64,000 bases of DNA from Trematomus loennbergii. Lineage: Eukaryota > Chordata > Actinopteri > Perciformes > Nototheniidae. How positions within the stretch are numbered: the stretch's first letter is position 1; the number at the start of each line of letters is the position of its first letter. Below, piece by piece: positions 35,114 to 47,144 of the stretch. A model generated the notes under the pieces. The model was given only the letters and a program-made list of their open reading frames with translations. It did no database searches and was not told the DNA's origin. The stretch covers positions 124,001 through 188,000 of the forward strand of contig JAAOOA010000445.1 in assembly GCA_012861695.1 (NCBI GenBank). Direction: 5' to 3'. The translations under genes were made by a program, and so were the position numbers.

Positions 35114-36300
35114 CTAAATCCTTGTCCTCAGACCAGTGCTTTTGAGGAATTTGAAGATCAACTTGTTTGCTTCATTTCTTGATTTACTTTCATATATTGA
35201 CTTGAAATCCATGTCCTTGATGTTGAGTTGTTCCAGTGCAGTTTTCAGAATGAGTCTTTGTCTGTTATAATCCGGGCAGCTAAAAAATACATGATGTATT
35301 GTCTCTGGTTGTTGGCAACCATCACAATTGCCATTTGGATGTTTTCCAATCAGATGCAGTGATGAGTTTAATCCAGAGTGACCCACTTTTATCCTGCTGT
35401 TAATGCTCTGTTCTCTTCTACTACTCCCCCAAGTGCTTCCCGTTCCTACTTCCCTTTGTATCTGGTATAAATGTCTTCCTTTGGTGTTACTGTCCCATAG
35501 TTTTTGCCATTGTTGCTTGATAACAACTTTTGTAACAGATTTGACTTCTGCTCTACTGATGGGTACCATAATATCAATCTGGTTTGCTTTCAAACCACAT
35601 TTTGCCAGTTGATCCACTACCTCATTCCCTCTAATACCCACATGCGCTGGAACCCACACAAATTGAACAACAATTCCTAGATGAACTAACCTAAACATGA
35701 TGTGTAAAATTTCATGTAAAATATCCTGACGACATTCTGAAGAGAAGTTGTTTATACTCTCCAGAGCTGCACTGGAGTCAGAGCAAATGACCACTCGCAT
35801 TGGCTGTATTTCCTCTACCCACTGAAGTGCTAGTGAGATAGCCATCATCTCTACTGTATATACTGCGATGAGATCACTCGTCCGCTTTCCCACTTTGACT
35901 TTTAATTCAGGAACATCAAATGCACAACTAGTTTGACCATTTTCTGGATTTTTGGATCCATCAGTAAATATTTGTATAAACTGCCCATATTGTTCATGTA
36001 GAACAGTATTCACATAAGCCTGTACATTAATTTTGTTTTTCATTGAATGTAACCGTTTCAATAAAGATAAATCTACTATAGGTTGAGGTAGCAACCATGG
36101 TGGAACAGCTGATAACAACACCGTCGGACTAATATTCCATTCTTTAACTTTGAATTCCTTACATAACTCCGAAACACAAACACAAAAACTTTCTTTTTTA
36201 ATTTTGTTACTTTCCCAACTTGTTTTTACAGTTTGTTTAGTAGGGTGAGTATCTTTATGGCCCTGTAGATTTGCCCAGTAATTAACAATTACTGTTTTCT
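35114..36300 (-). pseudogene. Nimb/I-like RNase H and C-terminal domain
   Basis: The RNase H fold residues are all present: FTDGSKNPENG (first Asp), YTVEMMAISLAL (Glu), VICSDSSAALES (second Asp), WVPAHVGIRGNEVVDQLAK (His and last Asp). A C-x2-C-x6-H-x4-C type cluster follows (NCDGCQQPETIHHVFFSCPD), a zinc-binding C-terminal motif common in I-clade elements. The frame runs uninterrupted for over 390 codons to TAA at 35114-35116, so this half is intact at the sequence level. An internal methionine at 36376 in a wrong upstream frame should not be taken as the start. Confidence 0.8.
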
Positions 36301-37793
36301 CCTCAAAAAAATTGGTATTTCTCCGACCTCTACCTGAAGTGCCGACACTGGTGTAGATCTGACTGCCCCACAGCATATCCTTAGTGCTTGTGCCTGGACT
36401 CTATCTAATTTTTGAAGAGAAGAGTATGCAGCTGAACCATACACTATTAGTCCGTATTCTATGGCTGATCTAATTAAGGCTGTGTATACGTTCCTCAAAG
36501 CAGCTTTATCAGCCCCCCACTTAGTGCCTGCCAAGCACCTCATAACATTTAAAACCCTTTTACATTTATCTACTACTTTATCAATGTGAGTACTCCATGT
36601 GACTCTCTCGTCCAACCATATTCCCAGAAATGTAATGTCTTCACTTTCTTTAGTTCTTGTCCATAAAGTTTTACCCTAACCTCCTCACCTATCCTTTTCC
36701 TCGTAAAAAATAAAGTTTCAGTTTTTTCCACCGACAATCTAAACCCCCGTGTCAGAGACCAGCTTTCAATTTCCGTAATGGCTTCCTGAATCTTACCTAC
36801 AATATAATTTACATTTCTGCCCCTTTTCCAAATAGCTCCATCATCTGCAAAAAGTGACTTACCGATATCAGATCCTACTTGTGTATATATATCATTTATC
36901 ATGATAGAAAACAAAAGAGGACTAATTACACTCCCCTGTGGGGTTCCATTTTCAACTTCATGCCTTCGAGAATAAGAATTGCCAACTCGGACTCTGATGG
37001 CACGGCCAAACAAAAAATCCATAATCCAATTATATACATTACCTCCCAGACCCATAATGTCCAGTTTTATTAATAATCCTTCCTTCCACATCATATCGTA
37101 AGCTTTTTCCACATCAAAGAATACAGCTACAACACACTCCTTATTCGCTTGGGCTTTCCTAACTTCAGATTCCAGGCACAGCAGTGGATCTAAAGTACTC
37201 CGCCCTCTTCTAAACCCACTCTGATAAGGAGTCATTAGTTCATTTTTCTCAACGTAGTATGTCAGCCTTTCTGTTATCATTCTTTCCATAACTTTACACA
37301 AGTGCGATGTCAGAGCTATAGGTCTATAACTGCCTGGACTAGTTGGATCTTTCCCAGGTTTTCTAATAGGAATAATGACAGACTCTTTCCATATTATTGG
37401 CAGCTTCCCTTTCTCCCAAATCTTATTATACATCTCCAGCAGCTTTCCTAATGCAAAATCACTTAATTTGGTCAACATTATATAACATACATTATCTTTC
37501 CCAGGAGCAGTCATTTTACACTTACTTAATGCTCTTCTCAACTCTTGAATAGAAAAAGGTACATTTACAACACTCTGCGACGAATGTCTTTCTTCATATA
37601 CATTAGGATGCTCATCTAACACTTCCTGCCTCCTGATCTTACCTTCTTCTGTCAAATTTTCCGAAGAATGAACTTTGACAAAATTTGTTGCTAGAATTTC
37701 TGCCTTCTCCATAGGACCAGTGGCAATTTCCCCTCCATTCTCTAACACTGGCAGGTTACTCTGCTGTCTAATTCCCCTCATCTTCTTAATCAT
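36290..37793 (-). pseudogene. Nimb/I-like reverse transcriptase
   Basis: RT blocks in order on the minus strand: SYRPIALTSHLCKVMERM, QSGFRRGRSTLD, VFFDVEKAYDMMW, NGTPQGSVISPLLFS and the catalytic SLFADDGAIW, then thumb-like KTFTFLG[I]W. It copies element RNA at the target site. The frame breaks near 36640, where one base is missing (the other copy at about 210 is intact and reads KTFTFLGIW), and again near 36300 before the RNase H segment. All RT catalytic residues are still visible. Ancestral continuity with 35114-36300 is inferred. Confidence 0.8.
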
Positions 37794-38003
37794 TCCCCAT
37801 ACTTTATCTAATGGCGTAGTTCTCCCAATACTTGAACAGAATCCTCGCCAACACTCCCTTTTTGCTCTTTTAACAATTTTCCTTACCTGAGCCTGTGCCT
37901 TCTTATATTCTAATAAATTGTGTAATGAATGTGTCTTTCTTAGCTTTCCAAACAGCCTGATTTTGTTTCGGATTGCATCATTACATTCTTTGTTCCACCA
38001 CGG

Positions 38004-38236
38004 TACTCAGGGGAGGTGGGTTTAGTTTCCTGCACGCCTCGACGTAAGAGAGACGTAAGCGACGCCGCCTCTAGCTCCGAAGCTCTTGCCTCTCGACCGA
38101 CAATTTTTTGGAGCTGGAAGTGAACCGCATTCGGAGCTAAGAGGTGGCGCCGCTGCGGTGTGAACAGGAAAAACCGGTACTTTTCAGGCTCTAGCTCCGA
38201 GCCGGTGCTGAAAAAGCGCCGGTGTGAAAGGGGCAT
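38004..38236. mobile_element. Truncated hAT-like MITE remnant (unit 2)
   Basis: Duplicate of 1573-1802, two bases different in length. Same uncertain family. Confidence 0.35.
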
Positions 38237-39024
38237 AAGAGAGCCAAGCTAGCTGTTTCCTCCTCCTGATGTCCTGAGAGCTGTATTGTTATATTTTAAG
38301 AGACTTTCTGAATTGAAGTCTGACTAACAGACTTCAATTCACAGTCAGTCTTGTTTGATGTCCCTGGACAAGCCCTGAGGTCCTCCTCAGCTTTTTAAAT
38401 ATCCCTAAAATCCCCCTAAATAAAATGGGTGAGGCTTTTCTCCACTACGCTCCCAAACTGTGGAACACCAGGAAATATCAGAGAGGCTCAGTGGACATTT
38501 TTAAACGCCTTCTAAAGAAACATCTCTTTAGATTAGCTTTTTATTAGCAACCCCCCACTTTAAATGTTCTTTTAGTCTTTATTATTTACCTACTTTTATA
38601 TCGTTTTATTTATGATATAGGAAGGGTTTTATCTTATGTTAGTTATTTAACAGTTTCAATAGCAACATTTATTTTGACGTTGGTTTCTTTATATTTTAAT
38701 CGTTTAAACTTTATTAGAATTATGATGTTTTTATTACTCTACATTTGGATTTGGATTTCTGTTGTACCTATATGTTCACTTTATTTTATAGGGTTTTATA
38801 TTGTTGAATCTATTCACCTGTCTTGTGTCTTATCTTTCCGAGAGAAATCATTGTTTTACTGTATCACATTTGTTATTGTCATACCTTTTACCTCCTTGTG
38901 TATCTTAACCTGTTACAATGTTATATTTTGCTGCATGTATCTGTAAAGGTCTTAACATCTGAGGGGACTTTCTTGTCGTTTATTTTTAACACAAGGCCAC
39001 AGAGATTTAATATTCAGCTTTTTA
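38237..39024 (+). pseudogene. Orphan ZNF 3' UTR (unit 2)
   Basis: Duplicate of 1803-2590, nearly identical, including the L2 C-terminal tail frame at 38425-38547 and the two uninterrupted TTAA sites. Confidence 0.75.
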
Positions 39025-39298
39025 AAGTCTTTTTTTAACATGGAAGTCATTGCAATGCATTTGAGCTGTAACAATTTGATTCAAATCATTTATCTTTTCT
39101 GCATTTCTCTGCTAAGTTCAGCAACACACTGACTTGGTCTCTGTAGCTAAAAGCAGCTACCATTCATCATAACATGTTCAGCTTTTTCTGCATTTTTCTG
39201 CCACAAATGTTCACAGTTTACAGCATTCGCACGCATTTTCTGCAGGAAATGCATTTTCTAGTTTTAATAGCGATAGTGTTTTCTATTTTTTCACCACA

Positions 39299-39666
39299 GG
39301 GGGCAGTGAACTGATGTTTAAATGAAAAACTCTAATCCCATGATGCATTGCGGCGGTCCGTTTCTAGCTTCCGGTCCTCAGAAGCTACACGTTGCTAACA
39401 GACGTTGGTGCAGATTTTATAACGAATGTAATGTGTTTAAGAGACTTTTAAACACACACAAAGAGTTAGTTTATCCTTGGAGGGTGATTTATCCGTGCTT
39501 TTATCCGTTACACCGTGTTTTTGTTGCCTCCCGTTCTTTGTTCGTAGCTTTTTATACCACGTGGCTGATCGGTAAACATAAGTAAAGGGAGATTAGTGTG
39601 TTTAACGGCAGTGTTTTATCAAGGAGAAGAAAGGCTGAAGAACCAGGACGAAGAGGAGAGAGAGAG
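39299..39666 (+). promoter_or_regulatory. ZNF promoter and non-coding exon 1 (unit 2)
   Basis: Same module as 2865-3233: ZNF143-like element at about 39331-39353, donor gtaaca at 39667. A conserved 414-bp intron leads to the start exon at 40081. Confidence 0.6.
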
Positions 39667-40080
39667 GTAACATCCTTCAGTGTGTGTGTGTGTTAGTTTT
39701 AATGACTTTAAAAGCTGCAGGGTAGCTTGTGAATTTACTCCAGGTGGAACTAAAGTCTGATTTAACACTTGATTATCTTTCACATCATTAATCCAGATCT
39801 GTAAAGTAACTAAAGATATTAAATACATGTAGTAGAGTAAAAGTACACCATTTATCTCTGAATTGTTCTAAATGTACAAAGTAGCATTAAATAGAAATAC
39901 TCAAGTAAAGTAAAAGTACCTCTAAATGGTACTTAAGTACAGTACTGGAGTAAATGTACTTAGTTACTTCTCACCTCTGCTATGAACCTACGAAGTAGCT
40001 GTAGATTTGTTTAGTTGTGTCTGTCGGTTGTATTGAGGTATCTTGTTTTGTGTCAGCTGTAGTTGTGTTGATTATTTCAG

Positions 40081-40146
40081 AGACACAGCCGGAGAAGGAG
40101 CACTGAGAGCAGCATGGAGGAGAACAAAGAGACCCCTGGAGCTCAG
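40081..40146 (+). CDS. ZNF start exon, intact (unit 2, proximal)
   Basis: Acceptor tttcag ending at 40080, ATG at 40114, eleven codons (MEENKETPGAQ), donor gtcagt at 40147, phase 0. It lies 414 bp after exon 1 and about 9.4 kb before the intact finger exon at 49499. If spliced directly to that exon it gives an uninterrupted reading frame of 240 residues, the best candidate for a functional ZNF protein in the window. Two more start-exon copies (45095 and 47086) lie between and might compete. Confidence 0.7.
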
Positions 40147-40482
40147 GTCAGTGTGCTTTTCTTCACAATATATTCCTATCACTGTTATCCCCAAATGAAA
40201 GATCACAACCTGTTCAGGGCTCTCGACTAACTTTTTTCACCATCCTCCCGGAACCGTCCCGAAATTAATGTGGACCGTCCCGAATTTAAAATATTTGTTT
40301 TTCTACATTATCATTAGTTAAAATCATTCAAAGTGACCTTTAACATAAATAAAACATCATACAAATCATTAGATGATATTTCATCAACCTTTTTATTTGA
40401 GTAAATCAGTCAAACACATAAACAAAGGCCAAATATATTTAAAAAAAACACACAAGCGAGAAAGTTACTCTAATATTGAATC

Positions 40483-42270
40483 CATGGGCGTAGAAAGCAT
40501 CCTGAATGTGGGGGGGACATTTTTAACGGGGGGCGGAAAAAAATATAGATTTCCTGTATTCTGGTGCATTTTAACAGGTGGTTTGATACTTTTATGTGGC
40601 TATACTAGCATGAGGAAAATGATGGGTACATTTTGTAATTTCATCCAGTAGTAAAGAAAGGAAACATATTTGATTATTAATTCAGAGCTGTCTTTGAATT
40701 AATAAAAAGCAGTTTAAATGCCCATATTTTGTACATTTATATACAACAATAATTATTTGTGAGTGCATTGAGAGATATTGTTGTGGAGAGTCATTTATAT
40801 ATAAATCGCAAAATACATTTGTGAATCCTTCTGTGAGCATTTATTAATATTGAGACTGATCTGACTCCATACAGATGTTAAGTTCACCTAGGAATGGTAT
40901 CATTGACTTAAATGTTCAAATAAATATTGCTCTTCTGTCTATATTGGTCATATGATGCCCCTTGACTGAAATGTTTCCTGTTCAATATCCCCACTGATTT
41001 CCTTAAAATCCTGGGATGAGAGTCCACATCACAATTTACTCTCAACTGTCATTTCCCTTTCATCACTCACCTCAGCAATGGACTCTCCTCCCTGTATTCT
41101 GCCTCTGACTCACTCTCAAGTGCCTAGATGTCAAGAGAGGTGGTGAAGTGATAATTATTTATTGAGCAGTATACTCTTTCACATTGAATCATAACAAGTA
41201 ACAAGTCATAACATCATAACAAGTGAATGTAAATACAATTGACTTACTAGTAACAGTCTGTGACATTGGACATTTTGAAGACTCAAAGTCCCAAGCAGTA
41301 GGTATATATTCTATGTAATGTGCACAGAAAATAAATAGTTAACTGAATACTGGGATGGAAATAGCCTATAAGCACTCAGTAAAACATAAACACACACAAA
41401 AAGCTTCTGAATGATAAGAAGTATAATTAAAACATAATGCACATTACCATTTTGAGAGAGAGTACCTAAGTTAAAGAACTCAGAAAAGAATCTCTTATCG
41501 AACTGAGGCTCCAGTAAAACACACTGACTGCGTCTCTACATGGACATCAGTAAGCCGTTTATGAGTATTATCCGGTTATGATCATATTGGGGATATGGTG
41601 TTTACATGAGCACAGAGAGATCGGGTTATTCATGTTCCCTGTTTACATGATAAATACTAGTAACCTGGCATTTCGATGCCTTTTCTCATCTAAACTATTC
41701 AGTATTTGTATCTCTCTATCATGACATAAAGACGAAACTCCTCTCCAGAAGTGAGACGCCGCCATCACTGTTAACTGATTAACTGCTACCAGCTGATGAC
41801 TTACTTTCCTCTTCTTTGAAAAAAATGTTCTTATGTCCATGTTGTCTGGGGGAGAAAACAATCAAACCAAGAGATCGTCAGCTTTGATTTTCGCTGTATT
41901 AACCATTTCCTGAACATTTGGTGTGTGTGCCTTACCTCCGCTACCGGCATCGCTTCATACAACAGATCTGAGCTGTCCAACTATGACAACACTCCTTGAA
42001 CATGCGCGCGCTATGTGAGAATCTGCCTTGGTACAAAGTAGCAGTGAAAACATGGTACGGAGTTTCATTGATTTGGGCATTCTCTCAATAAGCAAGTGGA
42101 ATGGATTTCATTTGATAGTGAAGCACTGACACAGCGCTCTACAAAGTGCGGCGAGTGGATAGACCGATTCACGGACTTTCCGCATAGTAAAAGTGGGGGG
42201 GTCTAAACTAATCATTTGAAAAAGTGGGGGGGACTTGTCCCACCCTCATATAATGGCTGTGACGCCCATG
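40483..42270. mobile_element. Non-autonomous hAT-like element (unit 2)
   Basis: Copy of 4048-5856 with the same ATTGAATC duplication (40475-40482, 42271-42278); 21 bp shorter through scattered small indels. Confidence 0.8.
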
Positions 42271-42386
42271 ATTGAATCCAATCAAGTCCCATCCGATTAA
42301 CAAAAAAATCCAACACTGTCCTGAAGACAGAACCCAGAGTAACCACTAACCAGGATGACAGTCTGTAACACAGTCAGGAGACACTA

Positions 42387-42882
42387 GGCTTGTTTGAGAC
42401 AAGCGAGACCTGCGCAATTGCGATCAACGTCTTGCTAGTGCGTTGCATGATGGTTAGTCATTTTGTCCGACTTGCTCAGGAGGCTCGCCTACATGAGACG
42501 TTGAAATCTCGCGGGACAAAGACGCCCGCAGACTTGAGAGCGAGGCGCGGCGAGGCGGAGCAGTTTCTCTCCACGGGCTGCGGAAGCGAAATGCTTGATG
42601 GGAAACGACTCGCTGGTATCTCGAGCTGAGCGCTCATTGGTGGGTTTTACCCCGTGCTGGGGATGAAACTCTCCATTGGCTCGGCAAAAGTGTGTTTTGT
42701 GTCAGTTTTACGTCGCCACTTCCATTCACATTTTTCATCATTGTTTCCACAATGTTTATCATCAGTATGCGAGCCGCAGCTTGTCTCAAACAAGCCTAGT
42801 ACTAACCATCATGCAACGCACTAGCAAGACGGCGGTCGCAATTGTGCAGGTCTGCGTCGGTCTCGCTCATCTGAAACAAGCA
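42387..42882. mobile_element. MITE with ~80-bp inverted ends, short form
   Basis: Both inverted arms of the 5973-7013 element are present with the TA flanks. The centre lacks about 540 bp, and the left-arm side joins directly to 'gcgagccgcagcttgtctca' at 42769. One base at the right tip is changed (gcata for gccta). Confidence 0.65.
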
Positions 42883-43460
42883 TAATGTCCAAGCGTTTCC
42901 TGTTTACGGTCGTTTGATTCTCTGTTTTGAGAATAATAAAATAAGATAATAAAAATGATAAAATAATAAATATAATAAAATAAAAAATTATGAAATAAAA
43001 ATTCTAATAAGACAATAATAATAATAACAATAATAATAATACATAAATAAAATAAAATAACAATATATCATTCAATCACAATAACTAATTTGAAAAAATA
43101 TATATAAATAAATGTGGATATCTTTTTACTGAAATGTCTCTTAACAAACGGCCCGTTTATTCAGAGTATTAATGAGGATGTTGGAGAGCTGCTGATGTAA
43201 CTAAATAATTCCCAATGTGGGATCAATAACGTTTAACGTGTTAATACTTCATTGCTTGTTTGTTTGTTTGTTGACAGCATGTAAAGTGGCCTTTGGTCCC
43301 TTGAAAGGCGCTATAAAAATGTAATCTATTGTTATTATTATTATTATTATTATTGATAAGGTATTTGGCTCCCTCTGGCGGTCACTAAGTGTACTCCGCC
43401 ACCTCACATTTTGCAACAGTACTAGTGTCTTTACGGCAGTTCACAACAACATCAGACATC

Positions 43461-43594
43461 ATGGCCTCTGCAGCTCCGGAGGTTTTAGCGGCCTCCGGGA
43501 CACCGGGGGAGACACCGGGACACCGGGGGGAGACACCGGGACACCGGGGGGGGACACCGGCATGGCAGGATCCCGTAAAACAACCTTCGTTCAG
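43461..43594 (+). pseudogene. gpn1: GPN1 exon 1-like fragment (unit 2)
   Basis: Same as 7570-7682 with one extra acaccgggg-type unit (134 versus 113 nt). The donor gtgagt follows at 43595. The P-loop end GMAGSRKTTFVQ is readable in a frame different from the ATG frame, and the poly-G run is eight instead of seven. Both copies have lengths of 3n+2, although a phase-0 exon is expected from the family. Confidence 0.65.
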
Positions 43595-44459
43595 GTGAGT
43601 TAGCACCGGGAGCTAACAAGAGCTATCGGGAGCTAACTGGAGCTGATGCGAGCTAACTGGAGCTGATGCGAGCTAGCTGCTTCTGCCAGGGGTAAAAACA
43701 GTATTAATATAGTATTAAAAACTGTATTCAAAACAGTGTTAAAACGGTATGAAAACAGTATCAATATAGTATAAATACAGTATTAAAACGTTTAAAACAG
43801 TATAAAAGCCTGCATATAAAACAGTGTTTCAGCACAGGCTGTACAACAAAGGTGATTCAATAAATACACGCTGGTCCAAGTTACTGGGAGATATTAGTAG
43901 ATGACAAGTTAGAGCAGGCGCTGTGGGAATTGTAGTCTTTTATAGTGTGTTGACTACAGACGTCACAATTAGGTGGCCTTCTTATGAAAACAAAAATACT
44001 GGCTCTAACACGTATATAACCTAAGATTCTCGTAGACTGGAATCTTAAGTTCTTGAGTAAATGTACTTAGTTACTTCACCTCTGCTATGAACCTACGTAG
44101 TAGCTGTACATTTGTTTTGTTGTGTCTGTCGGTTGTATTGAGTGTCTTGATTGATCATGAAAGTGTTCTCAAAGCTGGTAAAGGTGCAGCTAGTTTGAAT
44201 GACTTTGTATACTGCAGGGTAGCTTGTGAATTTACTCCAGGTGGAAAAAGTCTGATTTAACACTTGATTATATTTCACATCACACATCCACATCTGTAAA
44301 GTAACCTTGAACCTAATATTTAAAAGAAAGGTTTAAAAAAGGTATAAACCAACATGTATAGCCTCAATGTCCTGAAATAGCTGAGTAAGTAATAGTGGAA
44401 TGGTTTGTGCAGCTGAAAGTAGGCTGAAGGAGTTAGATATTAAATGTAAGTAGTAGTGA

Positions 44460-45079
44460 ATGCATTTTACATCTCTTACAGCAGAGTCACCCACAATCAG
44501 AGTTTCAGGCCTAGTCGTTAGCTTTCCCTCTAGCCTTTTACTTTGGAGTAGCTATTGGTCCTTACCCTGCTGTGTGAAGAGGACAGGTTATCCAGCTCAT
44601 CAGAAGAGATCTCGGTTCTGTGTCAGTGGAGCGTATCTGTCTGGATTGGCACACTTGGTGGTTTAGGAGGATTGTTTGTAGTTCTCACTTTAGCAGCTGT
44701 CCACGGCTGCTTCCTAGTATGAATAGGGGTTGAAGAGGCGCTCTTCCTGGGTGATAACAATGCAGGCCAGCCGGTCGCATTACAGATTTCAGAGCGCTGG
44801 GCTCTGCCTGTTATTCGTTCTCCCAAATCCCATGGAAATGATTTACTCTTCGGCCTTGCACCCAGAGAGTTCGAGGGAGGACTACCACTTGTAGATTTAT
44901 TACCCGGTACACAGCCCTGCTGTTCCTTGGAATCCTTGTAGCTGCTAGCTAGCTGTAAGTTAGCATGCCCTTTTCCATTCTTTTGCACTGGTAAAGGGTT
45001 GTCATTTCCAACCTAGTCCATTTCACTTCCACGTTAGCTTCCAACCGTTGCATTTTCATTTCCAACACTGCCATCTTCT
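44460..45079 (-). pseudogene. LINE ORF1 with esterase GDS block (unit 2)
   Basis: Counterpart of 8499-9185. It retains the SGNH first block, PETLIVGDSAVRDVK, which is frameshifted in unit 1. Several one-base indels (near 44580, 44610, 44637, 44990) break the frame, and the first residues (MPPLSTG) are separated from it by the 45079-45421 insertion; the original start codon is at 45438-45440. Confidence 0.6.
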
Positions 45080-45421
45080 TCTTGATTATTTCAGAGACAC
45101 AGCCGGAGAAGGAGCACTGAGAGCAGCATGGAGGAGAACAAAGAGACCCCTGGAGCTCAGGTCAGTGTGCACTTCATCACAATATATTCCTATCACTGTT
45201 ATCCCCAAATGAAAGATCACAACCTGTTTATAAAATACAATATTAATGCCCAATATGGTTAGATATAGGTTAGAACGTTGTTGTATACGATACGATAAAA
45301 CTTTAATGGTCAGATCAAGTCTGAAATGTGACTTGCATCACAGCAGCTCCATGTGTAACATCAACATAAACAAATATCAAGACAAACATTTAACATAACA
45401 GCAGGATCAGTGAGAGACAAC
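45079..45421. repeat. Templated insertion derived from the inverted ZNF region
   Basis: Interrupts LINE ORF1 only in unit 2. It equals the reverse complement of about 34335-33815: start exon, intron, 'ggttagaacgttgttgtatac' and 'cagtgagagacaacctg'. The SINE at 33934-34131 is absent from it. The start exon inside is intact whereas the 34267 exon is broken, so the donor was an earlier or different copy. Confidence 0.85.
45095..45160 (+). CDS. ZNF start exon, intact, in the templated insertion (unit 2)
   Basis: Acceptor tttcag before 45095, ATG at 45128, MEENKETPGAQ, donor gtcagt at 45161, phase 0. The insertion placed it in sense orientation in the ZNF long intron, 4.3 kb upstream of the finger exon. 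It adds a third potential start exon to unit 2. The branch-point and pyrimidine context is shortened: only about 16 bp of the native intron (cttgattatttcag) precede the exon, with 'ccatcttctt' beyond, which may weaken use. Confidence 0.6.
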
Positions 45422-45479
45422 CTGTAGAGAGCGGAGGCATTTTGCTGCTAACTAGCTAAATAGCATGCAGTACCAGGCT

Positions 45480-46455
45480 TTAGCTGTTGCTAGGCCACGC
45501 TACTGGAGGAGTGAGGTCGTCGTAAAAATATTGAAATATGGCTGAAACCCTTCTATTTACGAAGAATAACTGTCCCAGTGATAAGTTAATGTCCAGGAGC
45601 CGCTGCTCGAAGTTATCAGAAAAGAAAAATAGGAAAATCAGCATCAAAAAGTAAGCAGAGGCAAGAGCAAGCAGAAAAACATCTGCACTGTAAGAAGCAG
45701 GAAGCAGTGAATCTCCAACGAACGGATATTCGGGTACAGCCCTAGTGTGATCCCTAACATACTGTTGGAACCAAGGTAACACAGTCTCCAGGCGACATTG
45801 CTTCATGTCCCCGAGCACTATTGCCTGTGCATCGGGGCGGCTGAGTTGCAGCTCGTGAACACGGTCAGCGATGTAGCCGGCCGCCATTGACGCTCTGTCG
45901 CTGGGAGGCACGTAAACAACAAACAGTAAAATACACCCGAATTCTCTAGGCAGATTAGAGGATGAAAGGGTCTTAACGTCATGCCAAGAATTTCTACGTA
46001 GGATTGCAGGTTTTACATCTTACTGAGTATGATCGGCACCACAGATCATTAATATACACACAAATAAAGCCTCCTCTGGTTTTCCCCGAGTTCGCATCCC
46101 TGTCTGCTCGAACAAGGGTGAATCCGGGTACCTCAAAGAGAGATTCAGGCATTGTAGATTGTAGCCAACTCTCCGTGAAACATAATAAAGAGGCCTGCCG
46201 ATATTCATGACGGTACCTTGTGTATGTCCTTAGTGTGTCCACTTGGTTGCTTAATGAGCGCAGGTTTGTGAGAATGATGGATGGAAGTGGTGGCCGGCTG
46301 AATCTCCGCCGTAGGCGATTCTGAACGCCTCCCCTCCTTCCTCGTCTCTTTTTCCTGGTGTTTCTAAGCGGCTCCCGAGGGATGTCATCCAATATTGAAG
46401 AGCACAGATGGCTTGGTGTATTCGTATGAGGCCGATCGCATTGTAGCTCCAGCAT
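45480..46455 (-). pseudogene. LINE apurinic-type endonuclease fragment (unit 2)
   Basis: Counterpart of 9392-10209. One frame of 153 codons (from 46455) runs continuously from a basic leader (KKRRGRRGG) through TNLRSLSNQVDTLRTYTRYR, LLCFTESWL, LVRADRDANSGKTRGG and YINDLWC. It breaks near 45994 and continues as PPSDRASMAAGYIADRVHEL and LGDMKQ. It is the less damaged of the two copies. No RT follows. Confidence 0.65.
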
Positions 46456-47085
46456 AGCCTCACGGCTGTAGCAGCGTAGAGGCCGGGGCTCCTCGCACTA
46501 ACCTGTTTGTGCTGTCACTCAGTTGTGTCTTGGAAAGTTGTATGGCCAGACATGGTCTGCAGAAGGCAAATGTAATCCACAGGATCAAACGCATGGTCTC
46601 TCAAAATGATGTTTCATACAGACACGACAACGTTTAGACAATAATTAGACCAAACAAAAAAAAAAAACACAAGACGAACGGAGCATACTGAGACGCGCAG
46701 TGACAGGATGCCGTTCTCCCTCTGTCTCCTGTATATACCAGAGGTGGGAGTAAGTCATACATGTGCAAGTCTCAAGTTACTGGGGTGAGAGTCAAGCAAG
46801 TCAAGTCATACCAAATCCTGATGAATAACCCCAGTTTCCACATTTATATCAGTTAAAGACATTGGTTATGAAAGTAGAGTTTTATTTTCAACATTAACAA
46901 CAATGGAGAGTGGGGCTCTGAAATGATAACCCTAGTTCTAAAGTGATGTATGTGTTTGTGTGTAAATGTACTTAGTTACTTCTCACCTCTGCCATGAACC
47001 TAGCTGTAGATTTGTTTTCTTGTGTCTGTCGGTTGTATTGAGTTGTCTTGTTTTGTGTCAGCTGTAGTTGTGTTGATTATTTCAG

Positions 47086-47144
47086 AGACACAGAAGGAGC
47101 ACTGAGAGCAGCATGGAGGAGAACAAAAAGACCCTGGAGCTCAG
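47086..47144 (+). pseudogene. ZNF start exon, frameshifted (unit 2, distal)
   Basis: Counterpart of 10834-10893. ATG at 47113 is followed by GAGGAGAACAAAAAGACCCTGG; one C of ACCCCT is missing and one G has changed to A. The coding part is 32 nt and would enter the finger exon out of frame. The splice signals are intact. Confidence 0.7.

Larger units (their letters stand above)
35028..38003 (-). mobile_element. Nimb/I-like LINE, 5'-truncated, RT plus RNase H
   Basis: Minus-strand non-LTR element beginning in the linker before the RT (WWNKECNDAIRNK, about 37995) and ending in a (GAA)n tail (35028-35045). It carries RT followed by an RNase H domain, the order seen in I-superfamily elements; the (GAA)n end and RNase H point to Nimb/I. 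The endonuclease is missing. It joins the truncated MITE at its 5' end and the inverted ZNF promoter at its 3' end. Its duplicate occupies 1-1572. Confidence 0.85.
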
